From Spongilla lacustris (taxonomy: Eukaryota > Porifera > Demospongiae > Spongillida > Spongillidae): DNA of 64,000 nt. The translations under genes were made by a program, and so were the position numbers. This document shows positions 21,574-35,050 of this stretch, one piece after another (positions within the stretch are counted from its first letter, which is position 1; every line of letters begins with the position of its first letter). A model generated the notes under the pieces. That model was given only the letters and a program-made list of their open reading frames with translations, made no database searches and was not told where the DNA came from. The stretch is from positions 1,257,696 through 1,321,695 of the forward strand of contig OX442431.1 in NCBI GenBank assembly GCA_949361645.1, written 5' to 3'.

Positions 21574-24500
21574 CTGAACTTGCCTGTTACCTAGCAACAC
21601 AATACGAGCAATGTGATAGCAAAGTGGAGTGTGACAGTGTCATTAGTGGATGTGATGAAGTGCCCCATGTGATGGGGTCCCCACGTGATGGGTGCCCATG
21701 TGATGGGTGCCCCATGTGATGGGGTGCCCCATGTGATGGGTGCTCCGTGTGATGGGTGCCCTATGTGATGGGGTGCCCCATGTGATGAGTGCCCCATGTG
21801 ATGGGGTCCCCATGTGATGGGTGCCCATGTGATGGGTGCCCCATGTGATGGGGTGCCCCACGTGATGGGGTCCCCACGTGATGGGTGCCCATGTGATGGA
21901 ACATTCATGTGGGTGACTCATAGGTCAACAAATCAGAGGTGCACAAAATTTAGCCACTTTTAACAGCTGCATCATGTGAGACCATAGATGTGCAGCCCAC
22001 TGTCATGGCAACAGACTGAGCCGATGCAGGTGGCTGTCTTTATTCACTTGCCCTCCCCTGCCCCTCCCCCTCCCCTCTACAGAAGTTACAGGGATGGGCA
22101 GAGTAAGCAAAAGCACTGGTACCCAGACCTGCATAATGTGCAAAGGTGAAGGTAGAGGAAGGGAGGGTGGGGGAGGGAGGGAGGGAGGGAGGGAGGGAGG
22201 GAGGGAGGGAGGGAGGGAGGGAGGGAGGGAGGGAGGGAGGGAGGGAGGGAGGAAGGGGACACATGGGTGAGGGAGGGAGAAGGGTGGGAATAAGATGGTG
22301 AGGGAGGAGGTCGATAGGTGGGAGAAATTTGAGAGGAAAGTGGTGGAATAGAGTTGTATAAGGGAGAGGTGGGGTGAAGGAGAGGTGGGGTGAGGGAGAG
22401 GTGGGGATGAGGGAGAGGTGGGAATGAGGGAGAGGTGGGGATGAGGGAGAGGTGGGAATGAGGGAGAGGTGGGAATGAGGGAGAGGTGGGGATGAGGGAG
22501 AGGTGGGAATGAGGGAGAGGTGGGAATGAGGGAGAGGTGGGGATAAGGGAGAGGTGGGGATGAGGGAGAGGTGGGAATGAGGGAGAGGTGGGGATGAGGG
22601 AGAGGTGGGAATGAGGGAGAGGTGGGAATGAGGGAGAGGTGGGGATAAGGGAGAGGTGGGGATGAGGGAGAGGTGGGAATGAGGGAGAGGTGGGGATGAG
22701 GTGGGAATGAGGGAGAGGTGGGGATGAGGGAGAGGTGGGGATAAGGGAGAGGTGGGGATAAGGGAGAGGTGGGAATGAGGGAGAGGTGGGAATGAGGGAG
22801 AGGTGGGGATGAGGGAGAGGTGGGAATGAGGGAGAGGTGGGAATGAGGGAGAGGTGGGGATAAGGGAGAGGTGGGGATGAGGGAGAGGTGGGAATGAGGG
22901 AGAGGTGGGGATGAGGTGGGAATGAGGGAGAGGTGGGGATGAGGGAGAGGTGGGAATGTGACAGAGAGGTGGGAGTAGGTGTAGATGAGATAAAAATCAA
23001 TGACCTCAACAGTATACAATAAACTATGGGAAGGGTGCCCCTCTATGTATGGATGATGATTTTGCAAACATGATGCCCATTGTGGGTACACCAGACACCA
23101 CATTGCTGTGGTATCAAGTCCTATCTGGGAGAAGTGTTAGAATGCCAGGCCATCACAGATCCAAACCTTACAAAGCCACAGAACCATTGCAGTGAGGACA
23201 TTCCAATACCATACAATGCGCATTTGTGTGGGGGTGTGGTCAGCTCACGTGTTCATTGGTGGTCCTGCCCATACACACAAGGCCACAATGGAAGCCAGTC
23301 AGGCCCACCACAGGGATGAACACCAGTATTCCCACAGTGAGGAGAATGAATCTGTGCAGGACTGGTCAAGGAGAGTGCAGGCAATGTGTGTGTGTGGAGG
23401 GGGGAGGGGGGGCAAATGTGGGTGCGGTCTTCTGATTGATGTGAGACTGGCAGAATTAGATGTTAGCCTGTGTGTTGACCATGCCATTGTGTCTTCACCT
23501 TTCGTACGCCTGTGATGTCGCATGCACTGTTGGCATGTTGCCATGTGTGTGACTGCTGGCTTGCCATGTGTGTGACTGCTGGCTAGTCATGCACCATATG
23601 TGCTACATGTGAAGGGGTGTGTGAGTGTGTAAGTACCAGGGGAGTGTGTGTGTGTGGGGGGGTGAGGGGAGTGCAAGTGTGCAGGGGGTGAGGGGAGTGT
23701 GTGTGCAGGGGTGAGGGGAGTGCAAGTGTGCAGGGGTGAGGGGAGTGCAAGTGTGCAGGGGGTGAGGGGAGTGTGTGTGCGAGGGTGAGGGGAGTGTGCG
23801 TGCGGGGGTGAGGGGAGTGTAAGTGTGCAGGGGTGAGGGAGTGTATGTGTGCAGGGGTGAGGGGAGTGTGCATGCAGGGATGAGGGGAGTGTGTGTGCAG
23901 GGGTGAGGGGAGTGCAAGTGTGCAGGGGGTGAGGGGAGTGTGTGTGCAGGGGTGAGTGGAGTGCAAGTGTGCAGGGGGTGAGGGGAGTGTAAGTGTGCAG
24001 GGGTGAGGGAGTGTATGTGTGCAGGGGTGAGGGGAGTGTGCATGCAGGGGTGAGGGGAGTGTAAGTGTGCAGGGGTGAGGGAGTGTATGTGTGCAGGGGT
24101 GAGGGGAGTGTGCATGCAGGGGTGAGGGGAGTGTGTGTGCAGGGGTGAGGGGAGTGCAAGTGTGCAGGGGTGAGGGAGTGTATGTGTGCAGGGGTGAGGG
24201 GAGTGTGCATGCAGGGGTGAGGGGAGTGTGCATGCAGGGGTGAGGGGAGTGTGTGTGCAGGGGTGAGGGGAGTGTGCATGCAGGGGTGAGGGGAGTGTGT
24301 GTGCAGGGGTGAGGGGAGTGTAAGTGTGCAGGGGTGAGGGGAAGGTTGAGGTAGGGTGGAGGTACATGTGGGGGAGGGAAGGAGGATATGGGGGAACAGG
24401 GGAGAGAGGGAGGGAGGGTTAGAGGGCAGAGGTGGGAAGAGGGGAGGGGTGGTCTCTAATTAGAAAGGATACTCCACTATAACATAGGTCCACTGTGATT

Positions 24501-26153
24501 GGTCAGCGTACATCACAATGGAGAGGACACACCACACAAAGCCACTGAGAATGAAGGTCGTGAGAAATGTCACAAAGTAAAAGAAATATTTATAGTTTCT
24601 CTTTCCAATACAGTTGTCCACCCACGGGCAATGGTGGTCAAAACTCTGAAAATGGAGAGAGAGAAATTTAAGTAAACAGCAGATACCCACAGCTGTGCAT
24701 TTAAGTAACGATAAACACCACTGTTGCCAAGGAGACAATACTCCTCCCCACCCCTTTGTCTTATGCCATTTAGTGCTCACTCACACAAGAAGGCATGCTG
24801 GTCAAAGCACCTGACATTGTAAGTACTGAAACGTGTAGTTGGGGTAATTGTACACACACCTATACAACCTCCTCCCCCCACTTCTAGCTAGCCACACACA
24901 CACCTATACAACCTCCTCCCCCCACTTCTTCCCTCATTGACCACACCTCCTCCATCTTGTCACCTCCCTTCTTGGCATTATTAAAGGGTGTGGCTTACAT
25001 GCCGGTTCATTAAGGGGGAAAGGGTGTGGCTTGGTGTGGATTGGCATGGGCCAACTGTTTCATCTCTCTCTGGGTCATTAGCTGCCACAAGTGGGGGAGT
25101 GGCACAATAGCATTGCAAGACTAACTGGCTAGTGGCTAGTGAGTGGAATACATACATGTAGGATAAATTTATGGGAGGGAGGAGGGAGAAGGGAGGAGGG
25201 AGGAGGGAGGAGGGAGAAGGGAGGAGGGAGGAGGGAGGAGGGAGGAAGAGGAACAAAATAGTAGCTATGGATCCCATGAACACTAACCATTCGAGTTAGC
25301 AACTTGGTGGCACATGCATGTAAAGAGTACACACACTCCTATTGATGCACACCCCTCACACACTCCTATAGATGCACACCCCTCACACACTCCTATTGAT
25401 GCACACCCCTCACACACTCAAATAGATGCACACCCCTCACACACTCCTATTGATGCACACCCTCACACAATCCTATTGATGCGCACCCCTCACACACTCC
25501 TATAGATGCACATCCCACACACTCCCACCTCCACACAGTTGTCACAGATGCTGCAGTGCGAACATCTGGGCGGCCGGTAGAACTTGCAGCTCTCGCACCA
25601 CTTCATCTTGACCTGCACACCATCTATGGTGATGACCCTGTAGAGGGGGTGTCTCGAGTCATCCTCCTCATCTGTAGACTCTAGGGGAGGGAGGGAGGGA
25701 AAGAGAAGGGGGAAAGGGGGAGAGAGGGGGAAGAGAGAGAGGAGAGGGGGAAGAGAGAGGGGAGAGGGGGAAGAGATAGGGGAGAGGGGGAAGAGAGAGG
25801 GGAGAGGGGGAGAGGGGAGAGAGGGGGAAGAGAGAGGGGAGAGGGGGAAGAGATAGGGGAGAGGGGGAAGAGAGAGGGGAGAGGGGGAAGAGAGAGGGGA
25901 GAGGGGGAAGAGAGAGGGGAGAGGGGGAAGAGAGAGGGGAGAGGGGGAAGAGAGAGGGGAGAGGGGGAAGAGAGAGGGGAGAGGGGGAAGAGAGAGGGGA
26001 GAGGGAAAACATAAGATACCATGATTACGGTTACCAGTGGTCAATCCCAGAAGCTTTTACAAAAGGTCACACAGCACCTAACCCCCCTCCCCCCTCCCTT
26101 CCTAATCACCACAGCACTGGGTCACTCCCCACCAAAATTACACAGCTATTTGT

Positions 26154-26215
<62 letters not shown>

Positions 26216-26527
26216 ACGTGTAGAGGACTGCACAAGGTAGGGGAATAGGGAGGGAGTAGGGGCATAGGGTGTAGGGAGGGAAGGGAAGGGTGTAGGGGTG
26301 TAGGGAGGGTAGGGAGGAAGGGGTGGGTAGGGGTACAGGGAGGCCACACAAGGGATGTTTACATCACAGCCATTCCCCTGACCTCTGGGGTATATGCCGG
26401 GGTCAACAAAAGATGCCAGGAAGAATGTAGACACCACCAGTAGGTAGAGCAGCCCCATGTAGATTGTTGCAAAGACTGGAATGGCTAGGCGAGGCCCTGC
26501 CTTGAAGACGCCAAAGAGATTTCTGAT

Positions 26528-26566
<39 letters not shown>

Positions 26567-27026
26567 ATGTGCAGGTAAGTGAAAGTGTAATCATCCCATG
26601 CACACACCATTCACTGAACAGTTCAGGTTCCCTCCTGCCTCCTATCTCACTCCTCCTCTGCATTAGGATGTGTACTCACATGTACTCCTTTCCCCAGTAC
26701 TCCAATCCCCAGTAGACCACAACAAATTCACTACAACCGATGACCTCACTCCATAAGCGTACATCTGAAGGTACGTCGCCTTCCTATTCCCTTCCTCACA
26801 CCCCATCACCCATCCCCTCACTCCATCCATCTATCCCTCACCCATCCCCCCGCCCAACCGACCGTCTCCTTCCTCCTTCATTTTCCTCCCCAATGCGGTT
26901 GGTTTGATAGTATAAACACGTACCGTCGATCCCTCCCCCCCCCCCCCCCCCCCTAACCTCTTCCCCCAAGCCCACTCACACCTCCACCGCACACAATATG
27001 CAAGTACGTAATGGAAGCGAACCACG

Positions 27027-27076
<50 letters not shown>

Positions 27077-27251
27077 CACGCACACACACACACGCACACA
27101 CACGCACGCACACACACACGCACGCACACACACACACACACACACTCACACATACACATCGTCCTTACGGGAATGTAAAGAACAGTATTCCCCCTATTAG
27201 TAACACAACAGTGGAGAATAAGTAGGGAATCTGTCTCTTCGAAAGAGCCAT
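21574..27251 (-). CDS. ZDHHC5/8-like palmitoyltransferase, multi-exon, 3' end lost in gap
   Basis: DHHC enzymes S-acylate membrane proteins through a DHHC cysteine; this one should be a Golgi or plasma-membrane four-TM protein. Minus-strand exons: 27169-27251 (start [12 protein letters not shown], first TM), a tentative exon ending 26680 ([20 protein letters not shown]), 26383-26522 (TM2 and FVDPGIYPR), 25529-25680 ([20 protein letters not shown] with CDNCVE), 24473-24645 ([20 protein letters not shown] and TM3), 23249-23351 (TM4, then [20 protein letters not shown]) and 21574-21590 (VTGKF, running into the gap). From 26522 leftward the phases join exactly and align with human ZDHHC5/8 ([52 protein letters not shown]). 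The exon 1 to exon 2 join is unresolved. Introns are packed with minisatellites. Confidence 0.88.
21655..21910. repeat. Minisatellite in ZDHHC intron (CCATGTGATGGGGT unit)
   Basis: The unit is about 15-16 bp, CCCCATGTGATGGGTG with variants, and is repeated about 16 times. It lies between the two leftmost visible ZDHHC exons. Confidence 0.92.
22150..22256. repeat. GGGA tetranucleotide tract
   Basis: A pure-purine GGGA microsatellite of about 25 units lies in the ZDHHC intron. Confidence 0.95.
22370..22968. repeat. 17-bp purine-rich minisatellite in ZDHHC intron
   Basis: The unit GAGGGAGAGGTGGGGAT or its GGGAAT variant is repeated about 33 times. Long histidine/serine/proline-rich minus-strand frames come from the array. 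Confidence 0.94.
23636..24350. repeat. 20-24-bp G-rich minisatellite in ZDHHC intron
   Basis: Units combine GGGGTGAGGGGAGTG with TGTGTGCA, CAAGTGTGCA or CATGCA. They are ordered in blocks that recur as sets, a sign of higher-order duplication. The array lies between the DHHC-motif exon and the TM4 exon. Confidence 0.93.
25165..25255. repeat. GGAGGGA purine tract
   Basis: A short GGAGGGA/GGAGAAGGGA array lies in the intron between the zinc-finger exon and the DHHC exon. Confidence 0.9.
25328..25520. repeat. 27-bp minisatellite beside the cysteine-rich exon
   Basis: About seven units of CACACACTCCTATTGATGCA plus CACCCCT end only nine bases from the splice donor of the exon at 25529-25680. Confidence 0.92.
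25684..26010. repeat. 20-bp GA-rich minisatellite
   Basis: The unit GAGAGGGGGAAGAGAGAGGG is repeated about 16 times. On the coding strand of ZDHHC the array is a pyrimidine-rich run that reaches the acceptor of the exon starting at 25680, so it also serves as an extended polypyrimidine tract. Confidence 0.93.
26153..26216. repeat. GT microsatellite
   Basis: An almost perfect GT run lies in the ZDHHC intron; a second, shorter one is at 26531-26564. Confidence 0.95.
27029..27155. repeat. CA microsatellite in first ZDHHC intron
   Basis: A CA run interrupted by CG steps lies next to the donor of ZDHHC exon 1. Confidence 0.95.
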
Positions 27252-27692
27252 CGATCTTTCACATCAAGCGCTAGGATAAAGGAGCCACAGCTGCCGTACT
27301 ATAAAACTGACGCTGAATTATGAATTATTATTATTAAAATCCGTCATGCTAGTTAACGTACGTTATACGTTACGTCATGCGCGCACATACGCAAATCATA
27401 AATATGCAAACAGTGAGCTCGGATCGAGTGTGAAAGGCGAATTTCGTTGAATAGCTCGATCCGTGGAAGAGCAAGTTATCTGTCGAATTTATGGTCAAGG
27501 CCTGCCATGGATCCTGATTTCACAAGCCGTGTGGTGCCTGCGACCGCTAGACTGGGCGCTTCCGACTTCCGAGTCGGGGAAGTGTGTGCTGTGAGAGGAT
27601 GTAGCAAAGATTATCTCTGGATGTAGTTGCTGTTCGGTAGTTTTTCTTAGTTTCTGTATATACCGGTAGTTGTATGAACAATAGAGACTGAT
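27252..27692. other. 5' flank of ZDHHC gene
   Basis: This AT-rich stretch with CG-containing segments probably contains the ZDHHC promoter. No other coding sequence was recognised. Confidence 0.5.
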
Positions 27693-28385
27693 TTAATAGT
27701 AGATTAAATAATCTATTATGTAATTAAGCATGACATTCCGGCAAAGATACTGCCCGCTAATACTGGGCAACCCTGCACCATCGTCCAATCCAATTGCACT
27801 CCTCCATTTAGTGCGAGAGCCCCTCAGGTAGAGGTTTGTTGCTCTGAGGATTGCAAATGACAGCCGTGCTCTCATCCATCCTAATACTTCACTGTTGGAT
27901 TTTTCCCACTTGTGGGCAAGTTTCTGAGCATGGCGTTTCACAATTTTTTTTTTTGCTTCTCGACCCAGGACTCTGTCCACTGACACAACAAGAGGTGTGA
28001 AGGAGGCTCGGTGAAGGGTGGCTGCTTCAGAGTACTTCTTTTTCTTTTCTTCCTCAGCTGAAGTGAGAATGGAGTGTGATGGGGCGCCAGTGTCTGTAAC
28101 ACGTACATCAAACAACACCATGGTCTGGGGCTGCCATACTCCTCTGATACTCAGATCAGCCATTAGGGAGGGTACACATTCAGCATCATTAGCCTCTTGC
28201 ACGACTGGTTCTTTTACAACTTCCTTGAAAACAACTGATGCTAAGTCGCCAATAACATCTCTAACTTCATTGTGATGTTGGGTTACCAGACCTCCCTTCT
28301 TGCAGTCAAGGGCATGCTCCAAACTAGTTGCAGCTCCACATCCATCACAAGTCATGCATGCCTCCAACAATAATAATCTTTGCAT
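27693..28385 (-). pseudogene. Retroelement endonuclease-like C-terminal domain fragment
   Basis: A 230-codon frame encodes a CxxCG...HxxxCKKGG zinc-knuckle-like start (CDGCGAATSLEHALDCKKGG), HHNEVRDVIGDLAS, ADLSIRGVWQPQTMVLFDVR, ASFTPLVVSVDRVLGREAKK and a final LSFAILRATNLYLRGSR. The order of zinc knuckle, then D...(about 14 residues)...DVRV, is that of restriction-like (PD-(D/E)XK) endonuclease domains at the end of several non-LTR element proteins. The upstream reverse transcriptase is absent and the fragment abuts a damaged ARF gene, so I call it a remnant, though the frame itself is open. Confidence 0.65.
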
Positions 28386-28424
28386 CCGATCAGTCGGGTA
28401 TCCAGACTACTCTCAAGTCTAGGC

Positions 28425-29674
<1,250 letters not shown>

Positions 29675-29679
29675 CTTTT

Positions 29680-31350
29680 GCTTTTGCCAAAAAGGACACA
29701 TATCATTATTGAATTGTATTAATTACCACTCTAGTGTGTGATTTGCCAAGTCTTATTGCTTGTTGCCAACTTCTGTTGATATACATTGCCATAGGTCTGA
29801 GATTCCTATATCATATATAAAGACATATGAAACACAGGTTTTAAAAAATCTATAATACAACTTAGGTTATGCACTAACTTAACACCCCCAAATTGCAAAC
29901 ACCCCAACATTCGTAGTAGACTTTGCTAGTTGTACAAGATATGAAAATAAAATTGGTGATGTAGGATTTGTAGACAGCAATTGAGTAAAAGGTAAGGAAA
30001 CAAGGAATTATGGTCATTAAAATCAATATCGTTTAGTAAATCTACCTGGCTGAAATTCAGTGCTAAATGTAGGCATGTGTATTTATAGATTAATGAATCC
30101 GTGATTCCTTGTTTCACTACTTTTTACTGTATTGGTGTTAACAATTTTCTACGTAACCAATTTAAATCTTTTTTCACTCTACACCTGTATATGTTACGGC
30201 CCGATTTGAATCCGGTCGACCCGGTTTAAATCAGGCCAACCGTTTAAATCCGGTCGACCGGATTAATTTGAATCATCACTGATATCAGTGCCACAATTTT
30301 GGTAATGGGGCAATGGCTACTGAGAGTCTGAGATTGCTCGAAAGTAGCGGCGTATACGATTCAGCCTTTGGTGAGAGTGTAAAATAATCTCTTCAAATAC
30401 TACTTTGTGTAACTGACGCAACGATGCATGCGACAATTCATAAAAATTCCAGCCTTGATGCAGAAGGTGCCCTCGTTCCCGCAAAGAAGCAGATATAGTA
30501 TGCATTCATGTTGAATAATGATGGTGAAAATACATTGGCATTTTCCACTGCTCTCTGTGCTGGGGACGACCTACAGTACTTGCACTTCACTGAACACTGA
30601 ACTGAAGGTACATCCATGCGGGGCAATTTACTACAGTGCTTGGATGATGGAGCCATGTTACAACCCTTCCTCTTTGAAATGCAGAACAGAAGAAGAGCGC
30701 GTAGGGACATAAAAAATTGAGGTATTTTGCACGTGCCGGAGTAATGTGTCAAATGTTACACCGAATGTGCATCAAGGAGTCCATAGGATTGGAATCGCAG
30801 ACTGCATCACGTGGCTATGTCACTCGTCAGTGCAGCATTAGCATTTTTAAAAATATAAGCAGTATTGTCACACATTCATATAATTTCATAGGAAATTAAC
30901 ACCAAGTGTGTAGTAACTCGAAACAGCATTGTGTTTTTTTTATCAAAACGACCAACTGCATGTGCCCAATCCTCAAAAACAACATAACGGGTCTAACACA
31001 CCAACGTACCCGATACAAATCGTAAACACGTAAACATGCGCGTTGCTATACATATGGTTTTATACGTATATTACAGCGTGTATTCAAAATATGCGCTATA
31101 ATATAAAGTATCATATAACAAACATTTTGCACTAACAGTGCATGAGATTCATAATGCAATTCGAAGAGAAGGATAAGAAATTAAATAACAGAGGGTCTGA
31201 AAAATATACACCATGTAGTGTGCGCTGTTACTTTCAAGTACTGACATTAAACGTAAATTTTACTGATAAATTACATTTGGATAGGTTTTTAACTGAGAAT
31301 AACATACATTTAAAAAAATCATTTACAGGAATTCTTGCATTGCATTTTGT
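29680..31350. other. AT-rich spacer with an 18-bp perfect palindrome
   Basis: No gene was recognised. At 30190-30275 a GC-rich cluster repeats AATCCGGTCGACC, and bases 30247-30264 are a perfect 18-bp palindrome. The rest is AT-rich and lies downstream of the POT transporter, which is read on the other strand. Confidence 0.55.
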
Positions 31351-31356
31351 GAGGGA

Positions 31357-33018
31357 CTAAGTGGTATAATAATTCTCAATAAACTGATATTCATTAATAA
31401 TTTCACTCCTTTCCCGATATACGTATTTGTGAGTTGTCCGGAATGTGAGAACAGTAATAAGGAGAGAAATGATGCTTCCAATGGTGTAGTACAAGGAGCA
31501 GCAACTGTACAAGCTTGGCAGAGATGTCAATGACGTCAGCTGGGAAACAAATATCTGGCGATAACCAAGCCCTAGCAGGGTATAAAATCCATACAGGAAG
31601 TAAAAGACCCCGATGATCATTCCCCTCATGGATAATGGTGCTTGTGCAACAGTGAACTCCTGCACAGAGGTAAACAGGAGGAACACAGCTAGATCCACCA
31701 TAAGCCCAGGCAGAATAAGAACCAAAGGCGAAATGCTAATGGCTTGTACCTGGTCTGGAGATAGTGTGCCACTGTTGTAATAAGCTGCAAACATACATTG
31801 GACGTCTTGATTGTAGTGACCCACACCATCGATGATTAGGTTGATTGTTAGGCTTGCTGAAATCAAGATGGCAGCTATATTGATTTTGGACATCATGTTA
31901 GGAAGATATCGATTTCCTAGCAATGGAAAAAGAACAAGCTCGTGAAGGGGAATGAGGAGTACCACAATCAATGCTGGACTGCAAAAAATGTCTGCCATGA
32001 CCAGATATATAGGGTCATTACGTTGGGGTGAGTAGCTGCTTTGCTGTGCACTCCCAAAATGAAGCAAAAATGCTGGTGTTAAGGATATGGACACCACAAA
32101 GTATATCAAAAGTATACATGCTAGGAAATAGAGTACTCTGAAGAAAGTTTTCACATCTTCCACTTGTTCATTGGTAAATGGTCCTCCATATTTGTCCTTG
32201 CCCATATCCAATCTTGATGGAGGATCACCTTCCCAGTACGTGAAGGCACTTCGATGTAATGGAATCTTGTGGTTCTTTGCAAACTGCAGTACCTTGAAGA
32301 CACTCATGTAAGGACTCCTGCTTGGAGGCTCACGTATGAACAGGATATTACACCCACGTGCGCCTATGTATAGTGCCAGGCATAGTATGAGCAGCCCAGC
32401 ACTGATCACCATGGAAACTGTTAATAATATTATGCACGTATGTTTTGAGGGCTTAATTACGTAGTTCTGGAGTGGTAATTGTTTTATCGATGAGGTCCAT
32501 ACATACCAGTGTATGTAGGAGCTTAGTTCGTCGGACGTTGCCTCTGGAAGTTGGTCTAATCCAAACTGGAGAATGGTTCCTTGGAAAGGTGTAAAGGTAA
32601 TAAAACATAACGAATACACACCTAGTGCTATCCACAGGAGCCATTCTTGCTCTGATGCCTCAGTCAGATTATAAATCAGACTGGCCGCCGAAGAAATGAA
32701 GAGAAGGGCGAAGCTGACGAAGATGCTGCAAACGATCACCTTGTATCGACCAAATCGGATGTCAGCTATAATCCCCGCGATGATGTACAGGATGTAGGGA
32801 CCACTTCCGAGCACATTCACCAGATCATTCCTATCGTTAGCACTGATGCCGCTAGGTTGTGCCAAAAGGACCGTTAAAGTAAGGCTGAAGGTTCCACCCA
32901 AAAGTACATTGCACACCAGAATCAAAACAGCCTGAAAAGACTTGAAATTCCGACGACATAAACGACGCATCTCACTTCTGATATCCGTGCGGCTCACCGT
33001 TACGTTTAAGACGGACAC
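31357..33018 (-). CDS. POT/PTR-family (SLC15-like) transporter
   Basis: The intronless 553-residue frame has about 12 hydrophobic segments and belongs to the major facilitator superfamily. POT-type features are GSGPYILYIIAGIIADIRFG then RYKVI (the loop 2-3 motif, residues about 71-95), FTPFQGTILQFGLDQLPEAT in TM4-TM5, a central cytosolic loop ending FTNEQVEDVKTFFRVL and EFTVAQAPLSMRGMIIGVFY near TM10. POT proteins import di- and tripeptides or related solutes using protons. The classical ExxER motif of TM1 is not evident in the first segment (VCNVLLGGTFSLTLTVLLAQ), so proton-coupled peptide transport is not assured. The start at 33018 gives a cytosolic N-terminus of about 27 residues. Family is likely; substrate is unknown. 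Confidence 0.78.
   Translation of the reverse strand: MSVLNVTVSRTDIRSEMRRLCRRNFKSFQAVLILVCNVLLGGTFSLTLTVLLAQPSGISANDRNDLVNVLGSGPYILYIIAGIIADIRFGRYKVIVCSIFVSFALLFISSAASLIYNLTEASEQEWLLWIALGVYSLCFITFTPFQGTILQFGLDQLPEATSDELSSYIHWYVWTSSIKQLPLQNYVIKPSKHTCIILLTVSMVISAGLLILCLALYIGARGCNILFIREPPSRSPYMSVFKVLQFAKNHKIPLHRSAFTYWEGDPPSRLDMGKDKYGGPFTNEQVEDVKTFFRVLYFLACILLIYFVVSISLTPAFLLHFGSAQQSSYSPQRNDPIYLVMADIFCSPALIVVLLIPLHELVLFPLLGNRYLPNMMSKINIAAILISASLTINLIIDGVGHYNQDVQCMFAAYYNSGTLSPDQVQAISISPLVLILPGLMVDLAVFLLFTSVQEFTVAQAPLSMRGMIIGVFYFLYGFYTLLGLGYRQIFVSQLTSLTSLPSLYSCCSLYYTIGSIISLLITVLTFRTTHKYVYRERSEIINEYQFIENYYTT

Positions 33019-35050
<2,032 letters not shown>

Noticed and set aside
22003..24367. His/Pro/Ser-rich frames in the 22-24 kb arrays
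   Set aside because: They are repeat-derived and lie within ZDHHC introns.
30190..30275. A tRNA gene around the GATTTGAATCC motif
   Set aside because: No cloverleaf with acceptor and anticodon arms can be drawn; the motif belongs to a palindrome cluster.
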